Assembly: GCF_015356865.1 (NCBI RefSeq)
Contig: NZ_JAAFZA010000036.1
Coordinates: 1-59,878, forward strand
DNA length: 59,878 nt
Reading direction: 5' to 3'
Source of the DNA: Catenulispora pinisilvae
GTDB taxonomy: Bacteria > Actinomycetota > Actinomycetes > Streptomycetales > Catenulisporaceae
The notes under the pieces are model-generated. The model searched no databases. It had not been told where the DNA came from and was given only the letters and a program-made list of their open reading frames with translations. Within the stretch, counting starts at the first letter, position 1. Each line of letters starts with the position of its first letter. This document shows positions 39,941 to 48,471 of this stretch, piece by piece. The position numbers and the translations under genes are program-made.

Positions 39941-40531
39941 TCAGCTGTGCTCCGGGTGCCTGGCCCGCCAGGTGTTCTTCTTGGCCTGGTTGCCGCAGCG
40001 GTCCATCGAGCACCAGCGGCGGGTTCCGGGGCGGGAGGTGTCGAGGAACCAGGCGCCGCAGGCCGGGTTGGCGCAGTCGCGGACGCGGGGGAGCAGTGGC
40101 GACGTCGCCAGGTCGAGGGCGTCGCGGGCGATCGCGGCCAGGGCGGCGGTGATCGGGTCGGCGGCGGTGTGGGTCAGGGTGCCGCTTTCGTCGAGGACGG
40201 GGTGCGGGGTCGGGCCGGATGCGACCTTGTTGAGCAGGCGGCGGGCGGCCGACGGGCAGTCTGCGGGGGTGGTCGTGCGCGCGGCTGCCAATAGAGCGTG
40301 GACGGCTTCCCGGGTTTCTTGCGCCGTGGCGAGGGTGCGGGCTGTCGGCGTGGCGATCGGTTGGTCGGGGTCGTAGGGCCCGAGTTGGCGTACCCAGGCC
40401 GCTAGGGCCTCGGGGGTGGTGAGTTCTTCGAGCGCCTGGGGTGTGTCGCGCCATCGCAGGGTTCGAATGAAGTCCAGGCACAGGCGGCCGGAGCCGGTCC
40501 GGAAGACGGGGTCTGGTTCTGCGGTGGTCAC
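39941..40531 (-). CDS. CGNR zinc-finger transcriptional regulator
   Basis: The 196-residue protein has the ABATE-type N-terminal domain (LCLDFIRTLRWRD) and a C-terminal CGNR zinc finger, CANPACGAWFLD followed by RRWCSMDRCGNQAKK, which binds DNA. Proteins of this family are stress- or drug-responsive regulators. GTG 40531 lies 16 bp from a long inverted repeat shared with the divergent MFS gene, so it probably regulates itself and that exporter. Confidence 0.88.
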   Translation of the reverse strand: MTTAEPDPVFRTGSGRLCLDFIRTLRWRDTPQALEELTTPEALAAWVRQLGPYDPDQPIATPTARTLATAQETREAVHALLAAARTTTPADCPSAARRLLNKVASGPTPHPVLDESGTLTHTAADPITAALAAIARDALDLATSPLLPRVRDCANPACGAWFLDTSRPGTRRWCSMDRCGNQAKKNTWRARHPEHS

Positions 40532-40547
40532 GGGTCCAGCTTACTGC

Positions 40548-40596
40548 GGAACCGGTTTGACTGGTGTACTTTGATGGAACCAGTTAAACCGGTTCC
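40548..40596. promoter_or_regulatory. 17-bp inverted repeat operator between CGNR gene and MFS gene
   Basis: GGAACCGGTTTGACTGG (40548-40564) faces CCAGTTAAACCGGTTCC (40580-40596) across 15 bp, with 16 of 17 positions matching. Each arm contains the smaller palindrome AACCGGTT. TTGACT (40557-40562) inside the left arm is a plausible -35 for the MFS gene, so bound protein would block transcription. Confidence 0.75.
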
Positions 40597-40615
40597 GGTC
40601 CTGTGAGGTGCCCTC

Positions 40616-41827
40616 TTGTCCGCACTTGTCGCATCCCCTGCCCCCGCTCTGAAACCGGCGCTGAGCCGGCCGTTGACGTTGCTGCTCTCGATCGCGTGCG
40701 GGGTGGCCGTCGCGAACATCTACTTTCCGCAGGCCATCAGTCCACTGATCGCCGACGGGCTGAAGGTGAGTAAGAGCTCTGCCGCTCTGGTCACGACCTG
40801 TGCCCAACTCGGGTACGCGGCCGGGATCTTCCTGCTGGTGCCGCTCGGGGACCGGGTCCGGCATCGGCGGCTGGTCACGGTGTTGTTGCTGATGACCGCG
40901 GTCGGGCTGGTCCTGGCCGGTACGGCCGATGCACTGCCGGCGATGGTGGTCGCCAGCACCCTGATCGGGGTGACGACGGTCGTCCCGCAGATCCTGATAC
41001 CGATGGCGGCCGGGCTGGCCGAGCCGGAGCGGCGCGGTGAGGTGACCGGGACTCTGTTGTCCGGGCTGATCGGCGGGATCCTTTTGGCCCGCACGTTCTC
41101 CGGGACGCTCGGCCAGTGGCTCGGGTGGCGGGCGCCGTATTTGGTCGCGGCTGTCGCGGTGCTGGTGTTGTCGGTGGCGTTGGCCGTGTTGATGCCGGTG
41201 ACGACGCCGAGTACCGGCGAGCGGTATCCGGCGTTGCTGGCCGCGTCGGTGCGGTTGTTGCGCGCGGAGCCGTTGCTGCGGCGTTCGTGCCAGTACCAGG
41301 TGCTGGTGTTCGCGGGCTTCAGCGCGGCTTGGACGGCGTTGGCTTTGCACGTCACGGGCCCGACGTACCACCTCGGCACGCCGGCGGTCGGGCTGCTGGC
41401 GTTGGTCGGCGCCGGGAGCATGTTCGCGACGCCGCGGGCCGGCCGGGCCACCGATCGGCTCGGGCCGGACGCGGTGAATCTGCGTTGCCTGCTCGGGGTG
41501 TTGGCGGCCGCGGCCGTGCTGCTGCTCGGCACGGTCGGCGGGGTGCTCGGGCTGGTGGGGCTGGCGGCGGGGATGCTCGCGTTGGACGTCGCGATGCAGT
41601 CGGGGCAGGTCGCGAATCAGGCCCGGATCTTCGCGCTGCGGCCGCGGGAGCGGGCCCGGTTGAACACGGCGTATATGACGTGCGCGTTTCTCGGCGGGAG
41701 CGCCGGGTCGTGGCTCGGAGTGCGGGCCTACTCGGCGTTCGGTTGGAACGGAGTGTGCGGGGTCATCGCGGTGTTGGGCGGCGCCGCGCTGGTGCGGTGT
41801 CTGCTCGCTGAGAAGCCTCGGGGTTGA
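40616..41827 (+). CDS. MFS drug/metabolite exporter
   Basis: The 403-residue protein has about 12 membrane helices and the MFS loop signature (GDRVRHRRLVTVLL after helix 2). VANIYFPQAISPLIA at the N-terminus and the overall pattern resemble YnfM/bicyclomycin-type exporters. TTG 40616 is the start because GTGAGG lies 5-8 nt upstream and MSALVASPAPALKP opens the protein. It is divergent from the CGNR regulator. Confidence 0.85.
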   Translation: MSALVASPAPALKPALSRPLTLLLSIACGVAVANIYFPQAISPLIADGLKVSKSSAALVTTCAQLGYAAGIFLLVPLGDRVRHRRLVTVLLLMTAVGLVLAGTADALPAMVVASTLIGVTTVVPQILIPMAAGLAEPERRGEVTGTLLSGLIGGILLARTFSGTLGQWLGWRAPYLVAAVAVLVLSVALAVLMPVTTPSTGERYPALLAASVRLLRAEPLLRRSCQYQVLVFAGFSAAWTALALHVTGPTYHLGTPAVGLLALVGAGSMFATPRAGRATDRLGPDAVNLRCLLGVLAAAAVLLLGTVGGVLGLVGLAAGMLALDVAMQSGQVANQARIFALRPRERARLNTAYMTCAFLGGSAGSWLGVRAYSAFGWNGVCGVIAVLGGAALVRCLLAEKPRG

Positions 41828-41828
41828 T

Positions 41829-41861
41829 ACCTAGGGTTCCTAAAGCCTAGGCTTTCTAGGT
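41829..41861. promoter_or_regulatory. Clustered CCTAGG palindromes before the ABC ATPase start
   Basis: The 34-bp gap holds the perfect 14-bp palindrome AAAGCCTAGGCTTT (41842-41855), flanked by ACCTAG (41829-41834) and CTAGGT (41856-41861). The last one touches the ATG at 41862. A bound repressor would cover the start codon. Confidence 0.6.
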
Positions 41862-42632
41862 ATGACGATGATCGCTGCTACCGGCCTCGCCAAGAGCTAC
41901 GGCGCCGAGCCGAACCGCGTGCCCGCACTGCGCGGCGTGGACGTCGCGATCCCGAAGGGCACCTTCACCGCGGTGATGGGCCCTTCGGGATCGGGCAAGT
42001 CCACGCTGCTGCACTGCCTGTCGGGGCTGGACACCGTGGACGCCGGGACGGTGCGCATCGGCGACACCGAGATCACGGCCCTGCCGGAGCGCGCGCTGAC
42101 CCGGCTGCGGCGCGAGCGGATCGGTTTCGTGTTCCAGGCGTTCAACCTGCTGCCGACCCTCACCGCCGGAGAGAACATCGTCCTGCCGCTGGAACTCACC
42201 GGCCGCCGCCCCGACCCAGAGCACTTCGACGCGGTGGTCACCCTTCTCGGCCTGGCCGACCGCCTGGAACACCGGCCCGCGCAGCTCTCCGGCGGCCAGG
42301 CCCAGCGCGTCGCGATGGCCCGGGCCCTGATCACCGGCCCGGACGTGGTCTTCGCCGACGAGCCCACCGGCAACCTGGACCGGCGCACCGGCCGCGAACT
42401 GCTGGACCTGCTGCGGCGCAGCGTCGACGAGCTGGGCCAGACGGTGGTGATGGTCACCCACGACCCGGCCGCCGCCGCGCGCACCGACCGGGTGCTGCTG
42501 CTCGCCGACGGCCGGGTGGTGGACGACGTCGCGGAGCCTTCGGGGGCTGAGGTGCTGCGGCGGTTGGACGAGTTGGACGGGGATGAGAACACAAATCAGA
42601 GTACTGATGCTACTGAGAGTGTGAGCCGTTGA
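41862..42632 (+). CDS. ABC transporter ATP-binding protein (MacB/LolD-like)
   Basis: The 256-residue ATPase has Walker A GPSGSGKST (about 39-47), signature LSGGQAQRVAMARAL, Walker B VVFADEPTGNLD and an H-loop MVTHDPAAA. The GNLD motif is typical of the LolD/MacB group that partners FtsX-like permeases. ATG 41862 directly follows the operator-like palindromes; ATG 41868 is an alternative. Its stop overlaps the permease start (TGATG). Confidence 0.93.
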   Translation: MTMIAATGLAKSYGAEPNRVPALRGVDVAIPKGTFTAVMGPSGSGKSTLLHCLSGLDTVDAGTVRIGDTEITALPERALTRLRRERIGFVFQAFNLLPTLTAGENIVLPLELTGRRPDPEHFDAVVTLLGLADRLEHRPAQLSGGQAQRVAMARALITGPDVVFADEPTGNLDRRTGRELLDLLRRSVDELGQTVVMVTHDPAAAARTDRVLLLADGRVVDDVAEPSGAEVLRRLDELDGDENTNQSTDATESVSR

Positions 42633-45166
42633 TGCGCATCGTCACCGTCCTGCGCAGAGGCGTCGCCGCCCGCAAGGCGCGCGGCTTGGCGACCGCCGGC
42701 GCGGTGGCCGCGGCCGTCGCTTTCCTCGCGTCGAGCTACATCCTCACCGACACCGTCAACGCCGGTATCAAGCAGCAGGCCGATGCCGCGACCGCAGGCG
42801 TCTCCGCAGTCGTGACCGACGCACGCGGCTTCGGCGGTTCGGTGCTGACCGGGGCGCCGACGTTGCCCGTGTCCCTGGTGTCGAAGGTGCGGGCGGTGCC
42901 CGGCGTGGTGGCCGCCGAGGGCATCGTCGAGGGCTACGCCATGCCCCTGGACCAGCACGGCCACCCCACCTCCGGCCTCGGTGGCCTCGGTCTGTCGATT
43001 CCCGCTGATCCGCGCCTGCGCCTGGTGAACTTGCAATCCGGCAGCTGGCCTCAGGGTCCTGATGAAGCCGTCGTCGACGCCGGCACCGCGCAGAGCCTCC
43101 ATCTCGCCGCCGGCAGCACGCTGCACGTGGCGCTGGCCGGCGGCGTGCGGGCCTTCAGCGTCACCGGGACCGTCGGGTTCGGCGGTGCGCAGAACATCGC
43201 CGGGCTCAGCGTCGTCGGCTTCGATCAGGCGACGGCCGGCACGGTGCTCGGCAGTGGGGACACCGTCGCGGCGGTCGAGGCGGTGGGCGCGGGCGGCATC
43301 GATCCGACCGTGTTGCAGGCCCGCATCACCAAGGCCGTCGGCGGCGACTACACGGTCCGTACCGGCGCGCAGCAGGCGGCGCAGCTCGTCACGCAGGTGG
43401 GGTCGGTGACCTCGACCATCGGCGCGGTGCTCCAGGTCTTCGCGGTGGTGTCGGTGGTGGTCGCGGCGCTGCTGATCGCGAACATCTTCGCCGTGACGGT
43501 CGCGCAGCGCACCCGCGAACTCGCGCTTCTGCGCTGCGTCGGTGCCGGCCGGCTGCAACTGGCGCGCCTGGTGCTCGCCGAGGCGTCGCTGACCGGGCTG
43601 GTCGGCGCGCTGGTCGGGCTGCCGATCGGGCTCGCGGTGACCGTCGGGCTGCGCTGGGGCTTCGACCATTTCGGGCTGCCGTTGCCCGCCGGCCCGACTG
43701 TCATCGCGGCGCGCACCGTCGTCCTGTGCTTCGTCGTCGGCCCCGGCATCTCGATCGTGGCCGCCGCCTCGGCCGCCCGGCGCGCTTCCCGCTCCCGGCC
43801 GCTGGCCGCGCTGAGCGCCGTCGCCACCGGGGATCAGAACAGCCGGCTGTCCTGGTGGCGGCGCGTGATCTCGGTGCCGGCGGTGCTCGGCGGCGCCGCG
43901 TTGGCGGCCGGGGCCCAGGGCGTCGCGCCGGCCGGGTTGGGCAGCATCCTGATTCTGTTCGGCGTGGGGCTGGCCGCTCCGGCGTTGGTGCGGCCGCTGA
44001 CCGCCGGGCCGCGCGCCCTCGTGGCCTCGGTATCAGGGTTCTGTGGACGCCTGGCCGGGCGCCAGATGACCCGCGAGCCGCGCCGCGTGGCCGGTACCGC
44101 CGGCACTCTGGCCGTGGCCGTGGCGACGGTGTCCATCGTCGCGGCGATGGCGGCCTCGCTGGTCTCCAACAGCGAACTGGACGTCCGCCGCTCCCTGCAC
44201 GCCGAGCTCGTCGCCTCGACCACGCCCGGCTCCGGCGCCACCCTCGACCCGGGTGCGGCCCGGCGCCTCGCGGCGCTGCCCGGCGTGGCCCACGCGACCG
44301 GCCTGTCCTGCGGCATCTTCAAGGCGCCCGGCGACTCCGAGAAAGCCTGCGGCGTGGACCCGGCGACCCTGTCCGCCGACGTCGACCCGGGCGTCACCGC
44401 GGGCCGGCTCGCCGACCTGGCCGCCCCTGACACCATGGCCGTCAACGCCCTCGCCGCCCAGCGCGACGGCTGGCACCTCGGCCAGCGGATCCCGATCACG
44501 TCCCCGATCGGCGGCACCCGCCCGGTCCGCATCGTCGCCCTCTACGACAACGAGCAGGTTCTCGGCGCCTTCCTGATCCCCGAATCCGACTACCTGAGGG
44601 AGTATCCGCCGCAGGATCAGGGCCTTGATGAGATCCTGATCCGCACCGAGCCGGGCCAGACCGGTCCGGCCCGTCAGGGCGTCGCAGCGGTCCTCGCCGG
44701 CTATCCGCAGGCCGCTCTCGACGACCGCGCCAGCTTCGCCGTCCGCGCCGCCCAGGGCTTCCAACTCCTGGCCACGATCATGACCGCGCTGCTCGCGCTG
44801 AGCCTGCTGATCGGCATCCTGGCCGTGCTCACCAGCCTGGCGTTGAGCGTCCTGGAACGCACCCGGGAGATCGGCCTGCTCCGCGCGGTCGGGGCCGAGG
44901 CGAGTCATATCCGTACTCTGATTCGCGGCGAGGCGTTGGTCACCGTGGCGACCGGGACCGCCGCCGGCGTCCTGCTCGGCCTGCCGATCGGCTGGTTGCT
45001 GGCCCGCGCCGTGCTGAACGGCCACCTGCCCGGACCGCCCTCGATCCCGGTCCCGTTGCTGGCGGTCGTGGTGCCGGCGGCGTTCGTCACCGGGCTGCTG
45101 GCCGCGGTGGCACCGGCCCGGCGCGCTGTGCGGATCGGCGTCCTGCAAGCGCTGCGGGCCGAATGA
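42632..45166 (+). CDS. FtsX/MacB-type ABC permease
   Basis: The 844-residue permease has the duplicated layout: a first helix at about 15-38, a large extracytoplasmic domain, three helices around 265-400, a second helix and domain from about 485, and three C-terminal helices ending RIGVLQALRAE. It pairs with the ATPase just upstream. Mechanotransmission-type export of antibiotics or lipoproteins is typical of this group; the substrate is unknown. It ends 3 bp from a convergent gene without a terminator. Confidence 0.92.
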   Translation: MRIVTVLRRGVAARKARGLATAGAVAAAVAFLASSYILTDTVNAGIKQQADAATAGVSAVVTDARGFGGSVLTGAPTLPVSLVSKVRAVPGVVAAEGIVEGYAMPLDQHGHPTSGLGGLGLSIPADPRLRLVNLQSGSWPQGPDEAVVDAGTAQSLHLAAGSTLHVALAGGVRAFSVTGTVGFGGAQNIAGLSVVGFDQATAGTVLGSGDTVAAVEAVGAGGIDPTVLQARITKAVGGDYTVRTGAQQAAQLVTQVGSVTSTIGAVLQVFAVVSVVVAALLIANIFAVTVAQRTRELALLRCVGAGRLQLARLVLAEASLTGLVGALVGLPIGLAVTVGLRWGFDHFGLPLPAGPTVIAARTVVLCFVVGPGISIVAAASAARRASRSRPLAALSAVATGDQNSRLSWWRRVISVPAVLGGAALAAGAQGVAPAGLGSILILFGVGLAAPALVRPLTAGPRALVASVSGFCGRLAGRQMTREPRRVAGTAGTLAVAVATVSIVAAMAASLVSNSELDVRRSLHAELVASTTPGSGATLDPGAARRLAALPGVAHATGLSCGIFKAPGDSEKACGVDPATLSADVDPGVTAGRLADLAAPDTMAVNALAAQRDGWHLGQRIPITSPIGGTRPVRIVALYDNEQVLGAFLIPESDYLREYPPQDQGLDEILIRTEPGQTGPARQGVAAVLAGYPQAALDDRASFAVRAAQGFQLLATIMTALLALSLLIGILAVLTSLALSVLERTREIGLLRAVGAEASHIRTLIRGEALVTVATGTAAGVLLGLPIGWLLARAVLNGHLPGPPSIPVPLLAVVVPAAFVTGLLAAVAPARRAVRIGVLQALRAE

Positions 45167-45169
45167 GGC

Positions 45170-45742
45170 CTACGCCCCCGAGCCGCCGCCATTGGCGCCG
45201 GCACTACCGCCATCGGAATCCGTAGTACCGGTCGCGGCAGAACCGTTGCCGTCGCCCTCGAACGCCGCGGTGTCGATCACCGGGACCGGGTCCAGCCCGA
45301 GGTGCGCCGCGATCCGGGTCAGAAGGGCGTCCTGCGCCGCCAGGTGCTCCTGGAGCTGCGCGGTCTCGTGCAGTGTGGCGCTGGCGTCGTGGTAAGTCGC
45401 CTCGCTGCGCGCGTCGGCGGCCGCGGCCTGCACGTTCTGTCCCACCATGATCACCGACAGCAGCACCAGCTGGAGGAAGGTCTGCGCGACCCAGGCCACG
45501 ATCGTCGAGGCCCCGCCCCTGATCGCCGACGGCAGGCTGATCAGGTCGAAGGCGGCGAACAGGTACGCGCACCACATCGAGCCCACGGCCTTGGTGATCA
45601 GCAGCGCGGCCTTGGTGTTGAACCGGGTGAAGGTGTTGTCGGTGCGGTGCTGGTCGGCGACCTTGACCGGGCCCACGGCGTGCCGGGCGGTGATGTGCGG
45701 ATGCGGTATGTGCTCGTAGTGCATGTGCTTGGGCAGGTCCAT
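45170..45742 (-). CDS. DUF1003-like membrane protein
   Basis: The 190-residue protein has a His-rich N-terminus (HMHYEHIPHPHITARH), two membrane helices (VGSMWCAYLFAAFDLISL and VAWVAQTFLQLVLLSVIMVG), a coiled Ala/Gln/His region (ADARSEATYHDASATL) and a Gly/Ser/Asp-rich C-terminal tail. This is the usual shape of an abundant actinobacterial family with unknown function. Its gene is convergent with the ABC permease. Confidence 0.75.
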   Translation of the reverse strand: MDLPKHMHYEHIPHPHITARHAVGPVKVADQHRTDNTFTRFNTKAALLITKAVGSMWCAYLFAAFDLISLPSAIRGGASTIVAWVAQTFLQLVLLSVIMVGQNVQAAAADARSEATYHDASATLHETAQLQEHLAAQDALLTRIAAHLGLDPVPVIDTAAFEGDGNGSAATGTTDSDGGSAGANGGGSGA

Positions 45743-45790
45743 CGGGCTCTCCGTTCGTCGGCCGCCACGGCGGGGCCGGGGCGATCGGTC

Positions 45791-45842
45791 GGTTCACACG
45801 GTCAGTTCACGCAGTCGGTTCACACGGTCAGTTCACGCACGT
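45791..45842. repeat. 26-bp direct repeat at the 3' end of the LCP gene
   Basis: GGTTCACACGGTCAGTTCAC begins two copies at 45791 and 45817 (26-bp period). The second copy overlaps the last codons and stop of the LCP gene. Confidence 0.8.
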
Positions 45843-47906
45843 GATCCCGTTGTCCATGGCGATGCCGGGCGAGTTCGCCGGATCCTGGGTTCCGGACGGA
45901 TCCGGGTTCGCCGGGTCCGTGGAACCGGATCCGGATCCGGTCCCGTCGCCGGGTGCCGCGGGCTGCGGGTCACCGGGCGGAGTGTAGTCGGCGCCGAGTC
46001 TGATCAGCACATGTCCGGCCGCGGTGCGTGCCGAGGGGGCCGGGACGGCCTGGACACCGAGCGTGGTCGCGAGCTGTCCGGCGGCCTTCTCCGCGCCCTT
46101 GCCGTAGAAGATCGTGGTGTGGTTCTGGGACGCCGCGCCGGCGGTCTTGTCCACCGGCCAGCCCGACGCCGACAGCCAGTCGCCGACCGTGGTGGCCAGG
46201 CCGTTCTTGGCGGTGCCGTTGTAGAGGTCGACCACGGTGTTCGTGTCCGGCGGCGCGATCGCCGCCGGCCGCATGCCGGTGCCCGCGCCGCGGGCGTCCG
46301 GAAGTGGGGGAAGGGCAGACGACACACCCGACCCCGACTGACCTGCCAGATCCGAAGACATCCCCTGGCCGGACTGGCCCGATCCCGATCCCGATCCCGA
46401 TCCCGAACCCGAACCCGCCTGATCCGGCAGAACCGCCGGCCCCGTCCCGAGCCCGCCACTCGGATCGGAGAGACTGCGCGGCCCCAACGCGTCCGCCGAA
46501 TCCCCGCTCTCGGCGTCCTGCGCCATCTCGTTCGCGAACTCCTTCGCGTCCCCGAACCCGGTCATCACGATCTGCCGGATCTGCAACGGGTTCACCGTGT
46601 TGACCGACCCGTCGCCGGGCAGCACCGGCTGCCCGGTGATCGGCAGCTCCCGGAACTCGGCGTTCCCGCTGGTCAGGTTCTGCGCGCGGGAGGCGAAGTC
46701 CAGCACGTCCCAGTTGTCGTCGATCACGACGTCCTTCTTCACGACGTCGAACAACGACTGCATCTTGCCCAGGTCGCCGATCACGCCCTCGGACTTGAGC
46801 TTGTACATCACCGACGCCAGGAACGCCTGCTGCCGCCGGTTCCGGTCGAAGTCGCCGCGCAGCAGGTGGAAGCGCTGGCGCACGAATTGCAGCGCGGTGG
46901 CGGCGTCCAGCGTCGAGTGCCCGGCCGGCAGCTTCAGCCCGGTGCCCGCGCCGTCCTCGATCGGGTCGTCCACCGGGCGGTTCAGGCAGACCTCGATCGG
47001 GCCCACGGCCTTGGCCACGTCGTAGAAGCCCAGCAGGTTGATCTCGGCCAGGTGGTCCACGTGCTCGCCGGTGAGCAGCTGCACGGCCCGGATCGTCGAC
47101 TCCCGGCCCACCTCGCGGCTGATCTTCTCGATCTGCGCCTGGTCGGTCATCCCGGAGGCCTTCAGCCGGTCCACCGCGATCGCCTTGGCCCGGCCGTACG
47201 CCTCCTTGATCTTGTGCATCCCCAGGTCCGGGAGGTCGCCGACGGCCGAGGTGCCGCCGGGCTCCTCGACGTAGTCGTCGCGGGCGATGGAGAACGCGGT
47301 GACCCGGCCGCCGTCGGCCGGGATGTGCAGGAAGATTAGGACGTTGGTGTTGTAGCCGCCGATGTCCGAGGAGCCGGCATGCAGTTCGGACTCCACGAAG
47401 TCGGTCGGCAGGTCATTACCGTTCATATCCTTGCGGGAGTCCAGGCCGATCAGCAAGAGGTTGACCGAGCCGTCCAGGTGCGGAGCGACGTAGCCCTTCT
47501 CCCCGGAGCGGATCTGGTTGATCGCGTCGGAGGTGAGCAGGCCCGAGGTCAGGTTGTGGTAGGCGGCCCAGGTCGCGGCGCTGGCCAGGACGATCGCGGC
47601 GGAGGCGGTGCAGGCCAGCGCGCGGGCGGTGATGATCGCGCGGCGGCGGCGCGGCTGGCGGCGCTCGGGCCCTCCGGGCCCTCCGGGCCGTTCGGGACGC
47701 GGCGGCCCGGGAGGGCGCGGCGGCGCCTGCTGCGGGCGCGGCGACCAGTAGCGCAGGTCGTCCTGCGGACGGGAACCCGGCGCGCGCGGGGACAGATCGT
47801 AGGGCGGCTGGAACCGCGGCTGCTGCCGGGGCCGGCGGCCGGGCCCGGATCCGTACTCGGGCGATCCGTCGGGCGATCCGTACTCGGGCGATCCGTACTC
47901 AGGCAC
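45828..47906 (-). CDS. LytR-CpsA-Psr (LCP) family cell-wall glycopolymer ligase
   Basis: The 692-residue protein has a disordered Pro/Arg-rich cytoplasmic N-terminus with an EYGSP repeat, one membrane helix at about 90-112 (ALACTASAAIVLASAATW), an LCP domain at about 150-400 (NLLLIGLDSRKDMNG; SIARDDYVE; KIKEAYGRA; FVRQRFHLLRGDFDRNRRQQ) and a C-terminal LytR_C domain from about 560. A (Gly-Ser)n linker near 505-517 comes from hexamer repeats. LCP enzymes attach teichoic-acid-like or arabinogalactan polymers to peptidoglycan. GTG 47906 overlaps the stop of the upstream small membrane protein gene. Confidence 0.92.
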   Translation of the reverse strand: MPEYGSPEYGSPDGSPEYGSGPGRRPRQQPRFQPPYDLSPRAPGSRPQDDLRYWSPRPQQAPPRPPGPPRPERPGGPGGPERRQPRRRRAIITARALACTASAAIVLASAATWAAYHNLTSGLLTSDAINQIRSGEKGYVAPHLDGSVNLLLIGLDSRKDMNGNDLPTDFVESELHAGSSDIGGYNTNVLIFLHIPADGGRVTAFSIARDDYVEEPGGTSAVGDLPDLGMHKIKEAYGRAKAIAVDRLKASGMTDQAQIEKISREVGRESTIRAVQLLTGEHVDHLAEINLLGFYDVAKAVGPIEVCLNRPVDDPIEDGAGTGLKLPAGHSTLDAATALQFVRQRFHLLRGDFDRNRRQQAFLASVMYKLKSEGVIGDLGKMQSLFDVVKKDVVIDDNWDVLDFASRAQNLTSGNAEFRELPITGQPVLPGDGSVNTVNPLQIRQIVMTGFGDAKEFANEMAQDAESGDSADALGPRSLSDPSGGLGTGPAVLPDQAGSGSGSGSGSGSGQSGQGMSSDLAGQSGSGVSSALPPLPDARGAGTGMRPAAIAPPDTNTVVDLYNGTAKNGLATTVGDWLSASGWPVDKTAGAASQNHTTIFYGKGAEKAAGQLATTLGVQAVPAPSARTAAGHVLIRLGADYTPPGDPQPAAPGDGTGSGSGSTDPANPDPSGTQDPANSPGIAMDNGITCVN

Positions 47907-48312
47907 CGGCGGACCTCCGGCGGAGCGTCCGGCGTAACGCCGCGACGGCGGCCGTGGCCAGCAGCGTCACCATCATCGCCGGGAAGGCGTCGATCATCCC
48001 GTGCGCCACCGCGACCGCCTGCTTGCTGGTCCCGCCGGAGGCGTCGAACACCTCGCGCCCCACGCACACCGCCCAGATCGCCACCGGCGCCAGCGGCAGC
48101 ACCCACCACAGCCCGGCCGGCCGCACCCGCAGCGCGGCCAGCGACGCGGCCCCCGCGCACACCACCGCGAACACCGCGCCGCCGAAGAACATCCCGATCG
48201 CCGGGGCGAGCAGGAGCAAGGCGGTGACGCGTCCGGCCGTGATGTTCGCGCGCCGAGTGGGGGCGCGGTGACAGCTGCCGTGGGTGCCGGGGGTGTGTGG
48301 CATGTGGCACAT
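47899..48312 (-). CDS. DUF6542-like small membrane protein with a TTA codon
   Basis: The protein of about 137 residues (from ATG 48312; ATG 48303 is also possible) has four hydrophobic helices (VTALLLLAPAIGMFFGG, VFAVVCAGAASLAAL, LWWVLPLAPVAIWAVCV and MMVTLLATAAVAAL) and a basic tail. The shape and location before an LCP gene fit DUF6542-type proteins. Codon at 47937-47935 is TTA, so bldA-dependent translation is expected. Its stop overlaps the LCP start, so LCP synthesis may be coupled to it. Confidence 0.65.
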   Translation of the reverse strand: MCHMPHTPGTHGSCHRAPTRRANITAGRVTALLLLAPAIGMFFGGAVFAVVCAGAASLAALRVRPAGLWWVLPLAPVAIWAVCVGREVFDASGGTSKQAVAVAHGMIDAFPAMMVTLLATAAVAALRRTLRRRSAGA

Positions 48313-48471
48313 CTTCACATCTTGGGCGGCGGTGATGGGATAGGTCCGAGAAGTGTCTGATGCCGCAATCATCAGCTGACGCAATGATCATCCCGGCGGG
48401 CCCGAAGTCCCCTCCGAAGACTGGTACTAGCACCCCTGATTCCGGGCCGGCGACGGGCGAGTCTGGATCAC

